A stretch of 7,996 bases of DNA from Muribaculaceae bacterium (GTDB taxonomy: Bacteria > Bacteroidota > Bacteroidia > Bacteroidales > Muribaculaceae). The translations under genes and the position numbers were made by a program. The notes under the pieces are model-generated. The model searched no databases and was not told the origin of the DNA. It saw only the letters and a program-made list of their open reading frames with translations. Positions 1-6,874 of this stretch are shown piece by piece. The number at the start of each line of letters is the position of its first letter. Within the stretch, counting starts at the first letter, position 1. The stretch lies in NCBI GenBank assembly GCA_017962285.1, contig JAGCVR010000110.1, positions 1 through 7,996 on the forward strand, given 5' to 3'.

Positions 1-22
1 AATCAAATAAAAGTTATATAAG

Positions 23-2482
23 ATGAAGAAGTCACTTTTACTTATCGCAGCATTATTAATGGTAATTACCGTTAATGCCTCCACCTACTATGGTATTAAG
101 GTGGGAGGCGTGGCTGTTAATTCCGACAACTGCTCGAACGTTACCGGCAGCAACATCTTAAGCGGTACGGTTTCTTACGATCCCGACACAAAAAGGCTTA
201 CGCTCACTAATGTGGTGATTTCCCGCACCGGTTCCGACAATCGCGCAATTTTCAATGAATCGTGCGCAAACCTGAATGTACGTTTCGTGGGAACTTGTAA
301 TCTTGCCTCTGCCGATGCAGCACCTGTGAAACTTAAGGAAGCAACCACGTTTGTGGCAGAAGAGAATGCGTCGGTTACCATTACCGGGACAAACGAGGAA
401 GCGATATATCTTGACAACAGCGATGGCAGTTCGCTTGGATTATATGGCGCTACAAGTTCCAGCTATACCGTGAAATCGACCAACAAAGCCGCTATAAGCG
501 CCGTTTCCGGTGGGTATCACTCGATACGCTTTGAAAGTGGAAACGTTAGTATAGAAGGAGGGAAGGGGTGTATTTCCAGTGTGAAAAACGTTCTTTTCTG
601 TCTCTTTGAGAACAATCCCGATCCCGCAATGAGCATAACCCTTAAGGGCAACACGGCAGGCTATGCGATACTGAGCGGTATTGAAAACTGCGACATGATC
701 GAGAAAGGCTTCTATCCAATCTCTCCGTCGGGAGTAACGTTCAATACCACGACCAAAACCCTTGAAAGGAACGGAAGCACGTTGACATCGGGAACGGTGC
801 TTATCAAGAAAGCCACGCCCATCACGGCGGAATTCTTCCCCGATGCAGCCTTCCGCTCTTACCTGCTGTCCAGGTCTTATGGTCAGGATGGTTTTCTTAC
901 GGATGAGGAAGGAGTATCGGTAACCTCAATGGGACTCGCCGGCAAGAATATACATACCATTTCAGGCATCGAATATTTCCCAAACCTTACTATGGTAAAT
1001 GTCCAGAACAACAATATTACCGATGCGAACGATTTCAATGTGATGGCGCTATCTTGCCCCAAACTTGAATACCTCTATATATCAAACAACCCAACAGAGG
1101 GAGAGTTTGAATTTCCCCTTCACCATGATGATGAACACAATGCTCTCAAGTATCTCTACGCAAACAACACAAATCTCTCGAAAATCACTGTTTGGAGTAA
1201 AGCCCTTAAAATTATTAAATGCAACAACAATCCCAATATGACCTATTTGGCCGTATATGGGGTAGATGAACTTGAGAATGTGGAGGCCTGCAACAGTCCC
1301 AGAATGCGTGTTGCCATAGGGCTTTCATCTAATATTACAAAGAGTAAGCTCACCAGTGTGGATTGCCATGGCGACAGCATTTACGACCTGTGGTGGCTTA
1401 GAGAATGCCCGGTGCTTAAATATCTGGACCTCAGCGATAACCATATTGATGCATTTGATTATCCGTACGAATTGCCGGCACTCGATACACTCAAGATATA
1501 TGGCAACAAAGAACTGTATTATACCACCTTCTCATATTTACCGGCGGTTAGGTATGTGGACTGCCATCTGAACAGCATATCTTCGTCTGCTCAGTTCATA
1601 GCAGGTATTCCCACGTCAACAAATTCTCCTGAACTCAGGGTCAAGACTCTCGACGATTCAGCCGAACGATGCCCCATTACCGCCGTTGACGCGCTGAAGA
1701 TTATAGCAAAGGGCTGGCGTCCGTTCTATCAGAAGAATGGAGAGTGGATTCCATACGAAGACGGCATTGAGATAAATTCCTTTACATTTCCTAACAACGC
1801 ATTCCGTGAATACATGTACTCAACTTCAATCGGCAAGGATTCAGTTCTCACATATTCCGAAATTGCCGCCACCAAAACCCTGCTGCTGACGAGTATGCCG
1901 AGCATTACCAATTTAAAGGGAATTGAATACTTTACCGAACTGGAGAACCTGTATTGCTACGGTGACGGTCTGACCTCACTTGACCTTAGCGCGAACACCA
2001 AGCTCAAGACGCTCTGGGCAAGTAACAACAGCCTTTGGACGCTTGACTTGAGCAATAATACGGCGCTGAATGAAGTGTATATCCATCTGAACAGAATCAG
2101 AGGCAGCTATATGGAGCAATTCGTGGAGAATCTGCCCACGGTTGAGAATGGAACCATACGCTTGCGTTACACCAAGAATGTGAACAAACCGGAGCAAAAC
2201 ACTGTTACCGACGCTCAAATAGCTGCGATAATAGCAAAAGGTTGGAATCCATATTACAACGATGATACCGTGGATGACTGGACCCGTTACCCAAATCCCC
2301 GGCAGCTGGGTGACATGGACGACAACGGACTCCTGGAAGTGAACGACGTGGTGATTCTGGCTGAATATGCCATGAGTGGCGGTGCCGACGCAGAAGCGCT
2401 TGAATATGGCGACATGGACGGAAGCGGGACAATCGACGTGAACGACGTGGTGGTTCTTGCTGAAATGGTTATGGGCTCGTGA
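23..2482 (+). CDS. Secreted leucine-rich-repeat protein with C-terminal dockerin-like domain
   Basis: Predicted exported protein of 819 residues; function unknown, probably binding of ligand or protein at the cell surface or outside the cell. A Sec signal peptide covers residues 1-19 or 20 (MKKS, then a hydrophobic run ending VNAS). Residues 21-262 form a beta-rich domain opening TYYGIKVGGVAVNSDN, with a later stretch reminiscent of a right-handed beta-helix. Two LRR modules follow: 267-580 and 582-757. Each starts with a header (FFPDAAFRSY at 271; FPNNAFREY at 589), then GIEYF (315, 633), LRRs with NN/SNN ladders, and a cap with KGW (563-565, 739-741). Residues 763-819 hold two dockerin-like Ca loops (D764, D766, N768, E772, D775; D797, D799, S801, D805, D808). 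No type IX secretion C-terminal domain is seen. The ATG at 23 is chosen because it gives the signal peptide; no Shine-Dalgarno is visible in the 22 upstream bases. A paralogue lies downstream. Family assignment is firm; role is not. Confidence 0.9.
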   Translation: MKKSLLLIAALLMVITVNASTYYGIKVGGVAVNSDNCSNVTGSNILSGTVSYDPDTKRLTLTNVVISRTGSDNRAIFNESCANLNVRFVGTCNLASADAAPVKLKEATTFVAEENASVTITGTNEEAIYLDNSDGSSLGLYGATSSSYTVKSTNKAAISAVSGGYHSIRFESGNVSIEGGKGCISSVKNVLFCLFENNPDPAMSITLKGNTAGYAILSGIENCDMIEKGFYPISPSGVTFNTTTKTLERNGSTLTSGTVLIKKATPITAEFFPDAAFRSYLLSRSYGQDGFLTDEEGVSVTSMGLAGKNIHTISGIEYFPNLTMVNVQNNNITDANDFNVMALSCPKLEYLYISNNPTEGEFEFPLHHDDEHNALKYLYANNTNLSKITVWSKALKIIKCNNNPNMTYLAVYGVDELENVEACNSPRMRVAIGLSSNITKSKLTSVDCHGDSIYDLWWLRECPVLKYLDLSDNHIDAFDYPYELPALDTLKIYGNKELYYTTFSYLPAVRYVDCHLNSISSSAQFIAGIPTSTNSPELRVKTLDDSAERCPITAVDALKIIAKGWRPFYQKNGEWIPYEDGIEINSFTFPNNAFREYMYSTSIGKDSVLTYSEIAATKTLLLTSMPSITNLKGIEYFTELENLYCYGDGLTSLDLSANTKLKTLWASNNSLWTLDLSNNTALNEVYIHLNRIRGSYMEQFVENLPTVENGTIRLRYTKNVNKPEQNTVTDAQIAAIIAKGWNPYYNDDTVDDWTRYPNPRQLGDMDDNGLLEVNDVVILAEYAMSGGADAEALEYGDMDGSGTIDVNDVVVLAEMVMGS
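2309..2479 (+). other. Dockerin-like double EF-hand cassette of the first LRR protein
   Basis: Encodes residues 763-819, two tandem loops each starting GDMD. Acidic or polar residues sit at loop positions 1, 3, 5, 9 and 12, as in type I dockerin calcium loops. Each loop is followed by a helix-like segment (NDVVILAEYAM; NDVVVLAEMVM). The two halves resemble each other at DNA level, so an internal duplication is likely. True dockerins bind cohesins; none is encoded in this window, so the partner is unknown and the domain may simply be a calcium-stabilised C-terminal module. Confidence 0.8.
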
Positions 2483-2490
2483 ACGAGCAG

Positions 2491-2530
2491 TTAACAAGTT
2501 AACGAGTAAACAAGTTGACAAGTTAACAAG
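2491..2530. repeat. Five-copy 8-bp tandem repeat, consensus TTAACAAG
   Basis: Five contiguous octamers without gaps: TTAACAAG, TTAACGAG, TAAACAAG, TTGACAAG, TTAACAAG. A further degenerate copy (TGAACGAG, 2480-2487) overlaps the stop codon of the LRR gene and is separated from the array by CAG. The first and last full copies are identical; the middle three each carry one change. It lies immediately 3' of the coding region. Function unknown; it could be neutral slippage-derived repeat or a protein-binding array. Confidence 0.85.
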
Positions 2531-2536
2531 CAGATA

Positions 2537-2593
2537 CTTAAGATTTAAGGGCTTTAGACTTTAGATTTTAGATTTTGATGTTAGGATTTAGTT
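2537..2593. repeat. Degenerate 7-bp tandem repeat, core YTTTAGA
   Basis: Reads as CTTAAGA, TTTAAGG, one extra G, CTTTAGA, CTTTAGA, TTTTAGA, TTTTGAT, GTTAGGA, TTTAGTT. The three central units differ only in their first base; the flanks are decayed. It sits directly after the 8-bp array, so two different short-unit repeats are stacked in one intergenic region. From memory, similar TTTAGATTTTAGA-type runs occur between genes in other Bacteroidales. Confidence 0.7.
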
Positions 2594-2605
2594 CGAGTTT
2601 CATTC

Positions 2606-2640
2606 AATAAAGTTCCACAAAAAACTTGTGGAACGTTATT
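2606..2640 (+). terminator. Inverted repeat, probable terminator of the first LRR gene
   Basis: Perfect 9-bp stem GTTCCACAA (2612-2620) / TTGTGGAAC (2626-2634) with a 5-nt loop AAAAC. After one A/G mismatch the stem extends by AATAA (2606-2610) / TTATT (2636-2640). The right arm ends in a short T-rich run rather than a strong U-tract, so termination efficiency is uncertain. It lies 124 bp after the stop codon and directly before the candidate promoter of the second LRR gene, so it could instead act as a regulatory site. Confidence 0.6.
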
Positions 2641-2657
2641 AATAAAAATAAAAAATG

Positions 2658-2665
2658 TATATTTG
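2658..2665 (+). promoter_or_regulatory. Candidate Bacteroidota -7 element (TATATTTG) for the second LRR gene
   Basis: TATATTTG matches the TAnnTTTG -7 consensus of the Bacteroidota primary sigma factor. At the expected 18-20 bp upstream there is only a weak -33 match (GTTATT, 2635-2640), and it overlaps the right arm of the inverted repeat. The predicted transcript start is near 2670, giving an untranslated leader of roughly 95-100 nt before the ATG at 2768. Confidence 0.55.
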
Positions 2666-2681
2666 TAATTAGATTCCAAAA

Positions 2682-2714
2682 GCAAATCGGTTGATACTGT
2701 AAGAGCCGATTGGC
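2682..2714 (+). promoter_or_regulatory. Hairpin in the leader of the second LRR gene
   Basis: GCAAATCGG (2682-2690) pairs with CCGATTGGC (2706-2714) with one mismatch, around a 15-nt loop. It lies a few bases after the predicted transcript start and about 53 nt before the start codon. No U-tract follows, so it is not an obvious attenuator. It could protect the mRNA 5' end or be incidental; I do not recognise it as a known riboswitch. Confidence 0.35.
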
Positions 2715-2767
2715 GAAAAGGGATAATAAAGAATTACAAAATAAATGGCAATAAACAGGTTACTCAT

Positions 2768-4840
2768 ATGAAAAAGTTCGTTTTAGCAATAGCATTTTCA
2801 TTGTTAGTGATGATGGCAGATGCTGCCACCTACTACGGCTTTAAGATAGGTGGCGTAGCGGTTAACAGCGATAACTATACAAACGTTACAGGCAGCAACC
2901 TTGCCTCGATGGGCAGCGGTACATACAAAGTGGTTTACAATCCAACCACAAATACAGTAACACTTAAAAACCTCAGAATCATACGCACTGGAAACGACAA
3001 CCGCTGCATCTTCAACGAGAGTTGTGTGGGACTCACCGTGGTGTTTGAATCGGAGTGCTATTTCAGCTCCACAACATGTGCGCCATTCCGCATCAACGCC
3101 GACACCAAGTTCAAATCTACCACAACTTCCAGGATTATGGTAGTGGGGGCGGATGGAGATGCCAATGGAATGTATATTGCGGATGGTGCAGATGTGAGCT
3201 TCGACCATGTTAAGATCAGTTTCTACTTGTCGGGTAATTCAAATGCAGCAATTGACTCGGAGGATGCAAACAGCGATGTGAAGCTGAATCATTCCGTAAT
3301 GAGCTGCACCAGTGAAGGGGGAAGTGCCATTGGCAATATCAATAAGCTCACATGTGAATATTCGCAGCTGCATCTGAGTGCTACTAAATCCGGAAAAAAA
3401 ATCGTCAACAACCTCCATTCGTTCTCTGCCGAGCAGAATAAAGGTGTCGTAGGGTACACTGGAGATTTAGGAAACGGAAAAGATTCCAGCATAAGCGGAA
3501 CGGCTACGTTTAATTCGTCCCAATGCACTTTCTGCGCACCTGGAACAACGCCACTCACAGGTCAGCATATAATAATAACAGACCGAGTTCCCATTACCTC
3601 CGCCAATTTCCCTGATGCGAAGTTGCGCTCTTATATGCAGGATAAATACGGGAGCTATCTTGAGTCGGCTGAAAACCTCTCGATTAAATCCATCAACTCC
3701 ACCAGTGGCTCAACTGACGCTAACCAACTGAAGCAGGTGACTGATTTCACCGGCATTGAATACCTCAATTGCTTGCGGTTCATCAAGGTCAACGGCGCGA
3801 GTGTAACCAAACTCGCTGTCAGGTCAGATGCTGAAGAACTAACATCAATAGATGCTTACGAAAACAACATCACCGGTGACAACTTGCAGACACTTTTCAA
3901 CAGCCTGCCAACGGTCGGCGGTGACATCACTATTTTCAATGCCGTGAAAGGCGAGAAGAACGATTTGCCCGACTATATTATGGTCAACCGTGCACTGCAG
4001 AAAGGATGGAAGACCAAATTCCTCTACAATTCCGGCAACTACCTCACCACACTGCCGGCCGGTCAAGGGTCTTATCTGCAGGTGGACGCATCGCATTTTC
4101 CCGATGCAAATCTGCGTGGTAAGCTTTATGCGTTATATACTTATCCCTATCTCTTGCCATCAAAAATCGCTACTATCACAGAGATGAGCATAGCGAACGC
4201 ATACATAACAAACCTGTCGGGAATAGAGAATTTCACGGCGCTGAAAAAACTTCATGCAGGAAAAAACAATCTGACATCGGTCAATTTCACTCAGTTCAAC
4301 CAGCTTGAATACCTGGATCTTAGTGAGAACCTTCTTACAAGCGTTTCTCTGGGCACCCAGAGCAGTCTTGAGACACTTTATCTTTACAAGAATTCTCTGA
4401 GTACGCTTAATTTGAGCGGTTGCAGTAGGCTTAAGCAGCTTTATTGCCAGTATAATAAATTGAGTGGGACAAAGATGAATTCTTTCCTGAGTTCCATCAA
4501 TGCGGGGATACCCGATGGCGGATTCCGGCTGTGCTGCCCGCACTTTCTTGGCGAATCGAACGAGGTTACCAAGGAGCAGGTCCGCTACTGCATAAGGACA
4601 AAAGGCATTACACCGTATTATTATAATGATACTTACGAATGGGTTCCCTATCTTCCGTATATTTTGGGCGACATGGACGACAACGGACTCCTGGAAGTGA
4701 ACGACGTGGTGATTCTCGCTGAATACGCCATGAGTGGCGGTGCCGATGCAGAAGCCATTGCAATAGGCGACATGGACGGCAGCGGCGGGATTGACGTGAA
4801 CGACGTAGTGATTCTTGCCGGAATGGTCATGGGCAGCTGA
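2768..4840 (+). CDS. Secreted leucine-rich-repeat protein with C-terminal dockerin-like domain (paralogue)
   Basis: Predicted exported protein of 690 residues, a paralogue of the gene at 23. Signal peptide is residues 1-19 or 20 (MKKF, hydrophobic core, ADAA). Residues 21-44 match the first protein at 20 of 24 positions, and the RTGxDNRxIFNESC segment (73-86) is also shared. The N-terminal beta-rich domain runs to about 272. Two LRR modules follow: 275-425 (FPDAKLRSYM at 281, GIEYL at 329, KGW at 412) and 438-628 (FPDANLR at 444, GIENF at 485, then LRRs such as LEYLDLSENLLTSVSL). The second cap has Gly-Ile where the other three modules have Gly-Trp. The first module has few clear LRRs and looks decayed or shortened. 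Residues 634-690 hold two Ca loops (D635, D637, N639, E643, D646; D668, D670, S672, D676, D679). No Shine-Dalgarno precedes the ATG. Likely role is extracellular binding or adhesion; the ligand is unknown. Confidence 0.9.
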   Translation: MKKFVLAIAFSLLVMMADAATYYGFKIGGVAVNSDNYTNVTGSNLASMGSGTYKVVYNPTTNTVTLKNLRIIRTGNDNRCIFNESCVGLTVVFESECYFSSTTCAPFRINADTKFKSTTTSRIMVVGADGDANGMYIADGADVSFDHVKISFYLSGNSNAAIDSEDANSDVKLNHSVMSCTSEGGSAIGNINKLTCEYSQLHLSATKSGKKIVNNLHSFSAEQNKGVVGYTGDLGNGKDSSISGTATFNSSQCTFCAPGTTPLTGQHIIITDRVPITSANFPDAKLRSYMQDKYGSYLESAENLSIKSINSTSGSTDANQLKQVTDFTGIEYLNCLRFIKVNGASVTKLAVRSDAEELTSIDAYENNITGDNLQTLFNSLPTVGGDITIFNAVKGEKNDLPDYIMVNRALQKGWKTKFLYNSGNYLTTLPAGQGSYLQVDASHFPDANLRGKLYALYTYPYLLPSKIATITEMSIANAYITNLSGIENFTALKKLHAGKNNLTSVNFTQFNQLEYLDLSENLLTSVSLGTQSSLETLYLYKNSLSTLNLSGCSRLKQLYCQYNKLSGTKMNSFLSSINAGIPDGGFRLCCPHFLGESNEVTKEQVRYCIRTKGITPYYYNDTYEWVPYLPYILGDMDDNGLLEVNDVVILAEYAMSGGADAEAIAIGDMDGSGGIDVNDVVILAGMVMGS
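4667..4837 (+). other. Dockerin-like double EF-hand cassette of the second LRR protein
   Basis: Encodes residues 634-690, two calcium-type loops each starting GDMD. The first 30 residues are identical to the cassette of the upstream paralogue, and their 90 nt differ at five positions by eye, all silent third-base changes. The second loop is more diverged (GSGGIDVND versus GSGTIDVND, AGMVM versus AEMVM). No cohesin is encoded in the window. Confidence 0.8.
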
Positions 4841-4939
4841 GCCGGACAGAGTGAGTCTCGTAATGGAAATTTGTAAGATTTAGTATCGCAGAAAACATGA
4901 CACATAATTAGTTTATTACATACAAAAAAAACATTTCTT

Positions 4940-5737
4940 ATGAAAAAATTAGTTCTGATAGCTGGAATCGCTGCATTGCTAACTTGCATCAGCTGCCGGC
5001 AGAATGTTGCTTCTACTGAAAATGTTGCCGAAGTTCCCTGGTACGAAAACGACTCGGCCCTGAATGCCGACCTTGCCGCGGCAATTGCCGACGCACAGGA
5101 TCTGGACACATCTAAAATTGCTCATGACCTTATGCCAATCCGTAAGGATTACCCCGGTGAGGAGTGGGTCAACATTGACGGGCATGACATGGTGCTTGTG
5201 GTGACGCTGGTTGACTCAAGTCGCCTGCAGCGTTTCTTCGGCCGCGATGACCTTCACCGCATTGACCGTGAAATGGGGACATGGATTACAATTCCTGCAG
5301 AGTGGGCTTCGCGCAAGGCAGAGTTCGAAGGACTCGACAGTGTGGCGGCTCACATGCGTCTCATCCAGATGTACGGACTGGATCCGACTTGCGACTACGA
5401 CATCATGGTACAGTTCTATGCCGACCCGAACGGTATGTTCCGTCCGGCTCACGACCCCGACATTACCACCACCTCGGCAGGACTTGAGTTCCCAAGCAAT
5501 GTGAATGAAAAATTCAGGGTGGGAGAGACCAATTTCCGCGAATGGTACCGCTACAGCGTGTCGGCAGCCTATGAGGACGACAGTCCATTGCCTTGGACTC
5601 AGCTTGGCTACACCTACGACTGGCACAATGGCGTGGCATCTCACCGAGGCCTGTCGGAGTATATCGTTTCTCACAACACTCTGATAAAAGTAAAGGGTTC
5701 GGAAACTGCCTGGCAGTTTGTGAAGAACCTGAAATGA
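4940..5737 (+). CDS. Uncharacterised Bacteroidales-type lipoprotein
   Basis: Predicted lipoprotein of 265 residues. A type II signal peptide (MKKLVLIAGIAALLTCISC) makes Cys19 the likely lipidated residue; Cys16 is a less likely alternative. The mature start CRQNVAS lacks the acidic residues of the Bacteroidota surface-export signal, so a periplasm-facing location is more likely. The mature part looks globular and soluble. Striking segments are PWYENDSALNADLAAAI (33-49), TWITIPAEWASRK (114-126), MYGLDPTCDYDIMVQFY (144-160) and PWTQLGYTYDWHNG (218-231). I recall similar conserved hypothetical proteins in gut Bacteroidales but cannot name a family, and I see no catalytic motif. It starts 99 bp after the second LRR gene; the gap has only an imperfect -7-like GAAATTTG (4866-4873) and no clear terminator, so read-through from upstream is possible. 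Confidence 0.85.
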   Translation: MKKLVLIAGIAALLTCISCRQNVASTENVAEVPWYENDSALNADLAAAIADAQDLDTSKIAHDLMPIRKDYPGEEWVNIDGHDMVLVVTLVDSSRLQRFFGRDDLHRIDREMGTWITIPAEWASRKAEFEGLDSVAAHMRLIQMYGLDPTCDYDIMVQFYADPNGMFRPAHDPDITTTSAGLEFPSNVNEKFRVGETNFREWYRYSVSAAYEDDSPLPWTQLGYTYDWHNGVASHRGLSEYIVSHNTLIKVKGSETAWQFVKNLK

Positions 5738-5811
5738 TTTCACCCGCCAGTTCCTTATGAAAAGATGTGCCGGAATAATATGACAGGAAAAATTTTGAAA
5801 TAACTGAGTAT

Positions 5812-6789
5812 ATGAAAAGAACAGCGTTATCATTATTTGTGCTTTGCATCGCAGTCTGTGTGCGTGCCGGCATTTCCGAGAGTGGATTCTGGTATGATGG
5901 CAGCCTTTGCTACACGGCAAAAGCTACGCAGAACGGCAGCGTGCTGATGAATGCCATGGCAGAAGGTGAGGAACTGGAGTTTCTCCTTGTCCCGGAAGTG
6001 GGATCTGAAGAGACGTATAAAGTCACCGACGGTCCGCATGATTGCCTTAACCTGTTTCAGAACGTTTCGGTTGTAAAGCACTGTCAGGACTCAGGTTGGG
6101 ACGTGCTTTGCTTCTATGATGCCGGAAACCATCTGGTCTGCGTCATGAGTAAAGAGACTCAATGGGATTCACAGGTCCTCAACGTTGCCAAGTGGAAGAA
6201 CCAGATAATGGGAGTGTACTGTTCCGCTAAAGACGAGTTGCCATTGAGAATAAACTGGGACAATATAGTTATCGACACCGATTCCACGGAACTTGTGGCA
6301 TCCTATAAGGTGGAGACATTCAACGGACTGGTTACGCGGCACATCACAATCGCCCCGATTGAGGGTGCCACAAACCGCCTTGAAGGCACATGGGAGATAG
6401 TGCCCACCTTGGACGGCATCGTTCTGCGCAGTGTGTCGTTCGACGGCGAGTCGGGCTGGTGGAAGCATGAAGGTACCGACATAGCTGTGTCTTATGCAAA
6501 TGAAGAATCGGACAGATTTGCCTACACCGCCACCACGCTGCTCAACGACCGTCAATTCCGCGGCATGAGTCTTTACGCGCTTCGCATAATGCGAAATTCC
6601 ATTTACGCGCGTCATGGCTATAGCTTCTCCTCACCCGATCTGCAGGAGTATTTCGCTGGCAAGCCGTGGTATAAGCCGGCTGCATCGAACGATGAGGTGC
6701 ATTTGTCGTTCATTGAAAAGCTGAATGCCGAACTCATCGCTGCCGAAGAGGCTAATCCCGATCACTTCGATTTCATGCCCGAAGAATAA
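5812..6789 (+). CDS. Secreted YARHG-domain protein
   Basis: Predicted exported protein of 325 residues. A signal peptide (MKRTALSLFVLCIAVCVRAG) has a probable cleavage after Ala19. Residues 20-235 form an unrecognised domain with a WYDGSLCYTAKA start and several Cys residues (33, 78, 91, 100, 110, 137). Residues about 244-312 are a YARHG domain: MRNSIYARHGY (260-270), then LQEYFAGKPWYKP (277-289) and a closing charged helix. YARHG is a small extracellular domain of unknown function found in many bacterial exported proteins. The C-terminus is acidic (DHFDFMPEE). The gene follows the lipoprotein gene by 74 bp with no clear terminator or promoter between, so co-transcription is plausible. It converges on rpsP across a bidirectional terminator. 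The YARHG call is firm; the function is not known. Confidence 0.88.
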   Translation: MKRTALSLFVLCIAVCVRAGISESGFWYDGSLCYTAKATQNGSVLMNAMAEGEELEFLLVPEVGSEETYKVTDGPHDCLNLFQNVSVVKHCQDSGWDVLCFYDAGNHLVCVMSKETQWDSQVLNVAKWKNQIMGVYCSAKDELPLRINWDNIVIDTDSTELVASYKVETFNGLVTRHITIAPIEGATNRLEGTWEIVPTLDGIVLRSVSFDGESGWWKHEGTDIAVSYANEESDRFAYTATTLLNDRQFRGMSLYALRIMRNSIYARHGYSFSSPDLQEYFAGKPWYKPAASNDEVHLSFIEKLNAELIAAEEANPDHFDFMPEE

Positions 6790-6819
6790 TGTCGCTTGGC
6801 AGGCGCTCAGGATAGAAAG

Positions 6820-6852
6820 AAAAAGGCTTCACCATGAGAGTGAAGCCTTTTT
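6820..6852. terminator. Bidirectional intrinsic terminator between convergent genes
   Basis: Perfect 13-bp inverted repeat: AAAAAGGCTTCAC (6820-6832), 7-nt loop CATGAGA, GTGAAGCCTTTTT (6840-6852). The arms give a run of five T on either strand, so it can terminate the YARHG gene (stop 31 nt upstream) and rpsP (stop about 23 nt upstream on the opposite strand). Confidence 0.92.
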
Positions 6853-6874
6853 AATGCTGTTTTGGAAAGAGAAC

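Noticed and set aside
1976..2521. Antisense open frame of 181 codons over the 3' half of the first LRR gene, starting in the octamer array
   Set aside because: Composition is a reflection of the LRR/dockerin codons (repeated HVVHV), with no recognisable domain and a start in repeat DNA.
2491..2593. Possible CRISPR array
   Set aside because: Units are 7-8 bp and contiguous, with no spacers and no cas genes.
2606..2665. Possible invertible promoter of the Bacteroides phase-variation type
   Set aside because: The inverted repeat arms are separated by only 5 nt and do not flank the promoter; no matching arm was found downstream of it and no recombinase gene is present.
4866..4873. GAAATTTG as a promoter -7 box for the lipoprotein gene
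   Set aside because: It misses the first T of TAnnTTTG and has no TTTG-like -33 element at the right spacing.
4648..5109. Antisense open frame of 153 codons spanning the second dockerin cassette and the lipoprotein start
   Set aside because: Mirror of the dockerin repeats and the lipoprotein; no plausible domain or start signal.
5758..5784. Eight-codon frame (MKRCAGII) before the YARHG gene, sharing TATGAAAAGA with its true start
   Set aside because: Too short to be supported; the shared decamer is probably coincidence in Lys-rich start regions, though a small duplication cannot be excluded.
5216..5920. Long antisense open frame of 234 codons over the lipoprotein and YARHG genes
   Set aside because: It is antisense to two genes with clear signal peptides and a recognised domain; its own product is Cys/His/Arg-rich with no domain or signal.
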